Shown here piece by piece: positions 25,721 to 64,000 of a DNA stretch of 64,000 nucleotides (position 1 is its first letter; every line of letters starts with the position of its first letter). The DNA comes from Synchiropus splendidus (lineage: Eukaryota; Chordata; Actinopteri; Syngnathiformes; Callionymidae). The translations under genes were made by a program, and so were the position numbers. The DNA is taken from NCBI RefSeq assembly GCF_027744825.2, contig NC_071342.1, positions 18,444,501 through 18,508,500 on the forward strand, in the 5' to 3' direction. Below the pieces are notes generated by a model. The model was not told the origin of the DNA. It ran no database searches and saw only the letters and a program-made list of their open reading frames with translations.

Positions 25721-27399
25721 ACGGGAGGACAACCTCTTCAAGCCCATGCTGTTCCAACCTCATGCCAAAGCTGCGTTGTTGTGGTCAGTACTGAGGGATG
25801 TATAGCAGTATGTATAACAGTAAATGGGCATACAAAGATAGACCGAGCAAAGATCAAGAAGCACAAAGAGACCTCCCAAATAACACTTCCTCACCCACAG
25901 CCCAAACAGAGTTTGACACAGACTTAAAGGTGAATCCAATGACAAGTTGTCTGATGCAATCCATGGCTAAAATATGCAGCTCCGACTACCTGCTGTTGCG
26001 TGTGTGTGTTTGAAAGCACAAAAGTGTCCTCGCAGAGATGAAAAAAAGGGGCCCTTGAAGAAGACTGCTCCTTATTTTTACAGTCTACTTGATAAAACCC
26101 TCTGTCAACTGGAAGTCGAACCAAAGCATGTGATGTTCTTCAAATATTTGCTCCAGAATTAATGATGTGTGCCTAATACGCATCGTGGGAGACTGAGGGA
26201 GCAGCAGAAACTGTTGTCGCCAGCTTCCCCCTGGTGCCACGGTTCAAAGTCGACGCCCCAGGACAAAGAGTTGTTTCTCTGAAGGACAACTGTGGGGCTC
26301 TTCTGTGATACAGAGATACCTTTTCAAAGGAGGATGAAAAAAATGCATTTTGAGTTGAGTGATTGCTGGGGAGTTCAAAGGATCGTGGGGGAGAAAACAA
26401 ACACACCCCTGGGCTGCCATTTTGGATAACTGGGCTAATAGTGGAGTAAACATGCGCTGGCAATTCAGCGGGAAAATGATCAGACACTTTAGCGGTATTC
26501 ATTAGAGCCTGTTGTTAGTCTAAATTCAAAATGAATCCCCGCAACAATGTGTGAGCATATTAGGGGGAGTGTAGGAGACAGATAGCTGGCAGGTGGATCT
26601 CCTGCTTCAAACATAATGGGAGTTTCAATATCTCCGGAACGGTTCTCTTTATGCGCTGGATCTGGTCCAGTGTTGTCTTTTGTGAGGCAGTCGGACCAGG
26701 TCTTCGCTCAGAGGAGAAGCCGGCTGTCTTTGGTATTCCTGCAGGACATTTTCCTCAGTCTGCGGATGATTTTAATGCAAATGAATTTCCTGTCTCAAAG
26801 CTCTTTCATTGTCCAGAATGGTTAAAAACAATACGTATCGAGGGAAAATGGCAGGAAAATGGAGCAGACATCAGTCATGCCGCTGGAAATTATCGCTGCG
26901 CTTTGTAGAGTTCATGGACTGTGAGATCAAAACAGGATTCAAAGGTGGGTTTTGACTTCATGGGAGTCCATCCTCTCCCCTGGCCGTCTCTCATCCCTTA
27001 TCCTTCTCCAAACAGTCACCTCCATCTGAGTGTGTGCAGGTTGAAAGGCATTTCTGGAAATCTGTTGATATCAGAGGAATAAAGGAGGGATTTATTTAGC
27101 ACAGTCTGCTGCAGTTTGTTTCCTCAAACAAATATCTAAAGGACTGTGTGATGAGTAAATTTGAGGAGGCATAATTTCATGATCATTTTAGCATAGGCCT
27201 GCAACACACGGTCTGCAACATGTGCACAAAAAGAGAGATGCCCCTCTGGTCCTGATGCAGTGGCTGATCAAGATGCAGAGAGCCGCAGCAAGAAGATGCT
27301 TCACCATAAGATCCAGCTTGGACACTTTAATGATTAAAGGACCACTAGCTCAGCCCATGAGTGTCAAAGGGGCCTGATACAGTGGAGCAAAACCTGATG

Positions 27400-27600
27400 A
27401 ATAAGTGGAACGGAGACCATTAAGAACTTTATAAGCCAATAAAGGGATTTTAAAATCGATCCCCAAACAAACAGGGAGCCGGTGCCGAGACTTTTAAACA
27501 TGCTGGAGTACGATTTCTCTTTCGGCTTTCGGATCTCCGGAGTGTTAGAGAGAATTTGTCGCATTTTGGAGAGAAAAAAGATATTTCACATGGCTAGAAC
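27400..27600. repeat. Dispersed teleost repeat of uncertain class
   Basis: AACTTTATAAGCCAATAAAG, GGATTTTAAAATCGATCCC, GGGAGCCGGTGCCGAGACTT and CATGCTGGAGTACG follow in order a repeat seen very often in fish genomes (ACTTTATAGGCCAGC...TTAAAATCAATCC...GGGAGCCAGTGCAG). I recognise the pattern but not a secure class. Confidence 0.4.
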
Positions 27601-27741
27601 GTGCTTTTAGACTGTTCAAGAGGCTGCAGGAATTTCTCACCAATTTGTGAGATGAGAATGGACAAGGTCAGAAGTGTGTATGTCATTCAGAGTTTTGAAG
27701 ATGGTTTTGGACATGTGAAGAGGAGAGTCTGTTGACCAACA

Positions 27742-27800
27742 ATAGATAGATAGATAGATAGATAGATAGAAGAATGGATAGAAGGATGGATAGAAGGATG

Positions 27801-27838
<38 letters not shown>

Positions 27839-27848
27839 TAGATAGATG

Positions 27849-27942
<94 letters not shown>

Positions 27943-28016
27943 TAGATAGATGGATAAAAGGAAAGATAGATCGATCGATAGAAGGATAGATAGATAGATA
28001 GATGCTAGATAGCTAC

Positions 28017-28077
<61 letters not shown>

Positions 28078-28153
28078 GGGCTATATAGACAGACAGATAG
28101 ATAGATAGATGATAGATAGACAGACAGACGGACGGACAGACGGACAGATGGAC

Positions 28154-28234
<81 letters not shown>

Positions 28235-28249
28235 TATAGATAGATAGAT
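27742..28249. repeat. GATA/GACA tetranucleotide array, about 0.5 kb
   Basis: Nearly pure GATA repeats, interrupted by blocks of GACA (about 27808-27838, 27920-27940 and 28088-28150) and GGAC/GGAT variants. The type matches the Bkm-like GATA/GACA satellite known in snakes, fish and birds. It is stop-free in the reverse direction only because of the repeat period; it is not coding. Confidence 0.95.
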
Positions 28250-30779
28250 CTCTTTGAATCTGACTCCTTGCGTCAACAGTCCAACCACAACTTAAATGAA
28301 AGATTAAAGTGGGAAATTGTTCATTGATTTAAAATCCGTCAAAGCCAGCGTCCTGCAGACAAAGCTAGCCCTAATTTGCCTGGACTGCAAAACCTTAATA
28401 AGATCAGCGTCGTATCCACAACCCTCAGTGATTTCAGATGTAATGAGTCTGCACCTGGGAGCCCAGATCTTATGACAGAAACCGAGCTTTGCCTTGAATT
28501 GATCTGTTCTTCGGCATCAGGGCATGTGGCAATCTTTCCAGCAGATTACAAATACATAGGCAGGACGCTGAAATTGCGCCTGACTGCTCGCTGGAGACCA
28601 ATCGCTCAGAGCTGAAAGTGGAGTCTAATGTGAGTGTGAAATGAGAAACATAACTGTAACGCCGTGCACAGTTGAGTGATGAATGGGAGCACCTTTAAAC
28701 TCCAGTTCAGTGGAATTGCCTTACATTCAACCAGAATATTAACTCTTTGGCTGCAGCTTGATAGTGTTTCGCCTGTTAACACGCTGGGAGTTGTGTGTCG
28801 TAGCACCCCTCCCACAGCAGAATGCATATCTTTAAAGTCGCCATCAAAACTCCCCAAAAGTATTTTTGTCCGGTTTGAGCTATCAGTGTCCGAATTTGAA
28901 ATAGATAAAAATCAGTTTATGGTTATCAGTGCGGTCGTGATCCAGTTGGTCCACAACCATCATTGTGCTTAAATGCAACTCTAGTGATGAGGATTAACTG
29001 TTCAAATTCTAAGCTTATGTTTAACATGTGCTAACTCACAGTCCACTGAAATTCCAAAGATGTGCCCAGAAGATGTGATTCAGCATCTGTTTCATGCCTA
29101 TTTTCTTTGCTTTCTCTCCTTCTGCAACCGTATTCTGGGTTTGTTTTTTTGTTTCCTATTCCTCCGCCTGGCCTTCCTCTTGTCTCCACCGCTTTACCTG
29201 GACCATCTCCTCATTTCCCCCCAAGCTGTTCCCATCACCCCCTCCACTCATACCGCTGCTTCGTCCTCTCCCCACTTCCTGCTCAGTTACCATCAAACTA
29301 TTTTGAGTCTCGCAGCAGCTCATATGCTCCACATTCGGATCCAAACATGCGCCCTTGAGATGAAGCGGTTCTCATAAGACAGGAGGCCGTTTCACAGCAT
29401 ATTCTGTCATTACTCTGCAAGCCTCATGGTGCGAAAGTTCACTTCAAACAAGAGGAGTTGACACTGAAGCAGTTTTTTAACAAGTTCGGAATGTTTTAAA
29501 ACTCATACGTTTCTCGCCAGCTTTGGTCTGATACTGACAGGAGCACTCATCAATATGTTGCCTTCAAAGTCGGCAGCCGTTTGTCAGTCAGTATCACGCT
29601 CAATCTGAAGTAAATTTTAGAAAAAAAGAGCAATCTCACACCCTCAAAACTTAAATTCCATTGGCAATTACAGTGGTTTTTTCACAATGATTCTCTGTCT
29701 ACATAAGACAGAATGAATGGGGTAAAAAAAAAAGCAACCTAGTCCAATTCTGCAAACAGAATGTGATTACAGCAGCAAGCAAAACTCTCCGGTCATTTAC
29801 GAGAGTCCCTGAGTGGGTGACATTAGGCGTGGCACTTATGGCCCTTTTTAGTAGAACCGAAAGAGACAATGAATCTCCATTCAGGCTGGAGAATGTCGTG
29901 AGATCCTCCCTGAGAGGAGGCAGGTGCCGCTCCAGAATGTTTGGACAGTCTTCCGGAGCCTCTGTTACTCCTCAGCCAGTGAGTCACCTATATCATTTGT
30001 TTTAACACATCCACTCTCATTAATTCTGTGGATAACGGTAAAGTCCATTAAAATTCAAATGTATGAGCTTTAAGTGCCAAAGAATAAATTACCAACACGT
30101 TATTACATTTTACTTTCTGGCCTTACGTGAACAACATGAAAACGCAGCAGTTGAAGGACGTGCTAGAAATCTCATTTCCATACGTGAATGACTTAAGGAG
30201 GGAAAAAATTCCTTTCATAAAGTCAATTTTTTTCTTCAAAAACACAAGATTAATCCTTCTTTTGAAGAAGGGAAAATCTGAACTATGATAGTTATAGCAT
30301 TTCATTGCTCTTTTAAGACATCATGGACAGCAATATATCTATTTTCTCATGTCTTGGTTAAAAAACAATTCAGTTGAATTTGTTTTTGTAAAATAATTCA
30401 ATAAATAAAGAGTGTGTAGGCTTGTACATTTTGCCTTCTGAATCATAGTCCATATTTCTGTTTGCGGTTCGGCCTGGCTCTGGTTCGCCTTCTTCATCTG
30501 CAGCATTTGATTCTGCTCATCTCATCACCCACCTTAACTGGTAACCAGCAGGATTAGATTCTCTGACACTGCCACCATGTGGCTTCAGTCGCCCCTCACA
30601 GATGGAACACAACACTTAGCCTTGAGAATGAAAGCAGACAGTCATGGAGCTCTGCTTGATCTGCTCTCTCCAACATTAAACCGCAAATCCAGTCATCCTT
30701 CATGCTCGGTGTAAGCAGCCGCCACCTTCCCCTTGTCTCCTCAGCCCTCAAGCTAGGAGCAGAGTTCCACCTCACCTTT
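28250..30779. other. Intergenic, nothing recognised
   Basis: A pyrimidine-rich tract at 29,100-29,285 ends in an AG and looks like a splice acceptor, but no conserved exon follows. Flanking blocks 25,721-27,399 and 31,111-32,146 are also blank. Confidence 0.55.
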
Positions 30780-31110
30780 CAAATCTCACATCAAACACCC
30801 TTGCATTGCATCCCCACTGCCGCCTCCTGGATGCTGTATTCACGTCTTTATCTCCTCCGGCGTCGACAACTGCCATGTAACTCTCATCTGGATCTCTTGC
30901 GCAACCCTTTAAAGTCTGCAGCACTTCCAGGAAGGCGCCTCCAGTATTCAGAAGAGTGTAGAGGAGATGTGACTCCAATAGAGCTGCATCTCTTGCAGGA
31001 TCAAATACAACATTTCCCTCCTGTCCCACAAGCGCTTCAACGGAACAGCAAAAGGAATGGCTGAACATTCCCCTGTCACGGAGAACATGCTCACCACCAC
31101 CTGTTGAAAC
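30780..31110 (+). mobile_element. LINE fragment, L2/Rex-like
   Basis: GACAACTGCCATGTAACTCTCATCTGGATC, CTCTTGCGCAACC, CTTCCAGG, GAGATGTGACTCCAATAGAG and AGGATCAAATACAACATTTC align in order with a common fish LINE RT segment (the DYCNSLL... HITPxLxxLHWLP region at DNA level). It is decayed, with no continuous frame. The family name is tentative. Confidence 0.4.
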
Positions 31111-32146
31111 ATACCAAACACCAAAGAGGCTGAAGGCCGCATTCATCCATTACACGATGAAGTACCATGGTCAATATGTGATTTCTGTTTGGGTTTAAAA
31201 TCCATATTATAGTATACAGCCCATTAAAAATGTGCCCATATGAGTTGTAAAATACTCTTTAATTTATTTTTTTAAATCCTCTCCTTATTGGTATTCATTT
31301 TTTGTGTGTGTTTTTTTTTTGTTATTATAAATATTATTTTTTCAAAATGTTATTTATTGGATCTGATTATTAATATTGAGACTTCAGAACATTTATAGAA
31401 TCGGTTTGCTGTTCCTGGAAGAGTTACCGCAAACTTATTTGATCAGTGCTCAGACAATAAAGAAGCTTTTCAAATCTCCTGCACTGGAGTCTGAATATTT
31501 TCAAACTTCAATGGTGTCAAAAAGGTCTCACATCAGCAGCCAGTTCCTCCCGAGAGGATCCAGCCTGAGAGCTCATGCTGCCACAAGATGAAGTCATTGT
31601 GCCACCTACCGGGCCACAGACGTGGTTGTTTGCTCAAACGCATGGCGTCCTTTTAACCATCAGATGGCGCTCTTCACCAAATAGAATCATCCTTTCAAAT
31701 CTTTCTCGCACACACGAGAACGCAGTCCAGTAGAAAATCGATATGTTTGAGTAATGTGTTACACAGTAATATTTGTTTATCATTCAGACTGCGTTCAAAA
31801 GGAAACGTGTTCAAGTCCCAAAAATATTTCTTTCAATATTTATCTTTGTGTTTTCCCTCACACTTCCTTTGCTCTCCAGTAGCTTTTGTGACAATAAAAA
31901 TAATTACAAGCCATTTGTAATTTATTTCCCCTCTTCTACTTTTGCAAACAAATATCTGTTTATTATAATTTTCTTAGTACATAATGTCAAAATCTTATGA
32001 TGAATAATGCTCCATGACTAGAGATCACATACGGACTTCGTATATTTAAGTGTTGTAGCTTCTTTTTCAGCCTCATTTAAATTCCTCATAATTGAGTTCA
32101 GTTCATTTCAGTGGCTATAAAGTTCCCCTACCTATGACAAATATAG

Positions 32147-32349
32147 ACAAATATTTTCCTGGCACCACTAAAATATAAGTTAGTATGTCTATTTTTTTTA
32201 ACAAATATTTTCCTGGCACCACTAAAATATAAGTTAGTATGTCTATTTTTTTTTTTACAAATATTTTCCTGGCACCACTAAAATATAAGTTAGTATGTCT
32301 ATTTTTTTTTTTACAAATATTTTCCTGGCACCACTAAAATATAAGTTAT
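32147..32349. repeat. Tandem repeat, 54-56 bp unit, about 3.7 copies
   Basis: Units start at 32147, 32201, 32257 and 32313 with ACAAATATTTTCCTGGCACC and run through AAGTTAGTATGTCTA into a T-run of 8, 11 and 11 bases. The last copy diverges after ATAAGTTA. Copies are almost identical apart from the T-run. Confidence 0.93.
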
Positions 32350-33714
32350 TAATATTTTTCTAGGAAAATGTGCACCCAAAAATTGATAGTTTTTTTTTTC
32401 AAATGTCTTCTTTCCCCATTTCTTTTTTCAACTTCATGACATTCTTTATTTATTGAGAACCTCATACTGCTTTATTTTAAGATGGAGTTTCAAATATAGC
32501 AGTTTTACGATTATGATTGATTTACCCAGGAGATGTTACAAAACTGGTGTGTAGTCGTGCAGGCAGATTTGCACGATGAAAGAATAGAGAAAGAAGACTA
32601 TTCTCCTAGTTTCATTTTCATAGAAACAACGTGGTGGTGCTTTCCCTTTGTATGCTGAAGGTTATGTGACATTCCATGACCTCGTATTTTTTTGGAAAGG
32701 AAACAATTTATTTTTTTATTCCAGTCTGACAAAGGTGCATATTACCCAACCCTCCAAACATGTCGAGTCAAGCCACCTGCATTGAAATGCTCGTCACAGT
32801 TTCACAACACAGCAGTGACTGAGGGTTAATCATATGAACCGCTTTTATCACTTTCTCACAAACAAGTGATGAAACATGAACTCACTGAACAGCAATAGAT
32901 TTCTCCTCAGTGAATGTCAACATTATACACTACTTTGGAGTGTAATTTGAGAGTCATAACTAAAAATGAAATGAATAGGTTTACATTTTAGTCTTAAACT
33001 CAATAAAACATTTGATTTTATTTTATTGCTAATGTGAAATCACTCCTTTTTCTGATCAAATCACAAAAAATAAAATAAATAAATCCAACAATATTGAGGT
33101 AATAAACTCATAATAGCCAATAAGACCAGGATAAAATGCACATTTTGTGGTTTATTTTTCTGGTATAAATTTGCTTTGTTTTTAAAACAATACAAAAAAA
33201 AAAAAAAAAAACGACAACTGAAATGAATATTCTCGCTGTTTGGAAGGGTGGGGATAACCATAAGTGCTGTTCTTCACACTGCCCCATTTCAATCTTTCAA
33301 GAAATTTGAGACGAAATATTGACAAAATTGTATGCGATGTAATAATGATCAAGTCATGTTATATAAGGATAGTACAAACGTCAATTTGTCAAAAGCGTAA
33401 AGTTGTGTTAGTGGACATTCAAATAAACATGTATTCAATCGTCTAACCTTCCGTGTGTATTAATGGTAAGTATTTTTCATCTGATCTGTTGTCATAATGT
33501 AGGTATTAAGGTGTAATTACAATGCATTATAGATAATGCCATCTTTGAAAGTTTGGTGTTTCTAATGTAATGCAGTACTATTACTTTTTATGGCAAGTAT
33601 ATTTCCACAACTAATAGTTTAAAACTGTAAAATCTCTGATGTGGGTGTTACTTACAAGTAACAGCACAACAAACTTTAATCTTGGATCGATCATATGCTT
33701 GCATGAAAGATGTT
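32350..33714. other. AT-rich intergenic sequence upstream of the PACS promoter
   Basis: AT-rich with an A-run at about 33194-33211. No exon, repeat family or clear regulatory motif can be named before CpG density rises at about 33,715. Confidence 0.55.
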
Positions 33715-63353
<29,639 letters not shown>

Positions 63354-64000
63354 GTAAGTAGATCACCAACAAACCCCTCTGATCCACTCCACTCTCTCTG
63401 TTTACCCATAAACCTCTTTTTTGTCTCTCAAGAGCCTCTTTTTGTAAACACTGTTATGCAACGCATGCGCCCATGGGCACTCTTTAAATGTCTGGCAGCC
63501 GTTGGAGCTTAGACTGGGTCAGGGATTCCCAAGAACCAAAATGCTACATGGGAAAGCATTCTGGGAATGATGGAAATGTAAGGCAACAACTCCCTCCCCT
63601 AAACAGGACAGAGTCCCGTGGCCCTTACCCTCTTCACCCCTGCATCCCTCTAGTATTTATAGGCACTGACACAGGGTGACCCCTCCACTACCATCAACAC
63701 ACACTCAGACATAAATATGCTCCCGAGCGCAGTGAAAAAAAGAGGCCAGAGCAATCCTTGAATTCCTCCTCCCAGATTTATGGGCCATAGGAAACAACAA
63801 GGCCAGAGAAATGTGACGGGAGACCGCGCTGTTTATAGATATCAGAGAATCCATTTCAGTCCGTAATAAAACAGCGGAGTGGCTTTCAGGGCTAATGTTG
63901 TCCTCCACTTCACTCTCTTAATGTCTCTACTCAGATTTTTAAAGGCCTTTGAAATGGAAATAGTTTGATTCGTTTACCAAATGAGTGAATGTAGAGAGAG
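63354..64000 (+). other. PACS intron 10, 5' part
   Basis: Starts GTAAGT and runs off the window edge. Nothing else is recognisable. Confidence 0.8.

Noticed and set aside
28013..28288. Minus-strand frame encoding repeated Leu-Ser-Ile-Tyr
   Set aside because: Translation of the GATA array; low complexity only.
29100..29340. Pyrimidine tract plus AG resembling a 3' splice site with a following exon
   Set aside because: The downstream sequence has no recognisable protein similarity and no convincing donor in frame.
32147..32349. CRISPR-like array
   Set aside because: Units are contiguous tandem repeats without unique spacers, in a vertebrate genome.

Overview
The window is nuclear DNA from a vertebrate, almost certainly a teleost fish. 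Genes are sparse and split by GT-AG introns. The coding content is a vertebrate PACS-family gene. The background is a mix typical of teleosts: fragments of several non-LTR retrotransposon families, hAT and pogo-like DNA elements, and long GATA/GACA and CTGT-type tetranucleotide arrays. I see no bacterial-style operons, CRISPR arrays, rRNA genes or credible tRNA genes.

Layout. About 1-33,700 is gene-poor: I recognise no host protein-coding exon in it. It holds decayed LINE pieces (about 1,560-1,770; 11,035-11,175; 16,640-17,345; 18,815-19,665; 25,285-25,720; 30,780-31,110), a pogo/Tigger-like MITE (5,906-6,546), two foldback elements (5,323-5,543 and a perfect one at 20,737-20,897), a 0.5 kb GATA/GACA array (27,742-28,249) and a 54-56 bp tandem repeat (32,147-32,349). 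A CpG-rich stretch at about 33,715-34,570 marks the promoter and first exon of the one real gene.

From 34,133 to the right edge runs the 5' part of a plus-strand phosphofurin acidic cluster sorting (PACS) gene. Ten coding exons can be placed to the base. They join in frame into about 385 residues: an Ala/Gly-rich leader, the cargo/furin-binding region, the acidic-serine cluster and a basic segment, ending in the conserved SSSQTEIGS segment. The gene continues past base 64,000, so roughly 55-60% of the protein is missing. Residues specific to human PACS1 and PACS2 are about evenly represented, so the family is certain but the paralogue is not. Intron 1 is about 16.1 kb; intron 6 is only 86 bp; intron 3 uses a GC-AG splice pair.

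The introns carry mobile DNA too: a 385 bp hAT MITE with an intact 8 bp target-site duplication (36,089-36,473), minus-strand LINE fragments (44,390-44,560; 47,125-47,440; 50,180-50,345), an exact 49 bp tandem duplication (47,279-47,376), a 0.77 kb CTGT-type array with a higher-order repeat (59,273-60,040) and an L2/Maui-type LINE 3' end (61,770-62,048). I found no convincing new multi-gene system. The items most worth a second look are the perfect 46 bp foldback at 20.7 kb, the foldback carrying a promoter-like module at 5.3 kb, the GC-AG intron, and the structured satellite inside intron 5.
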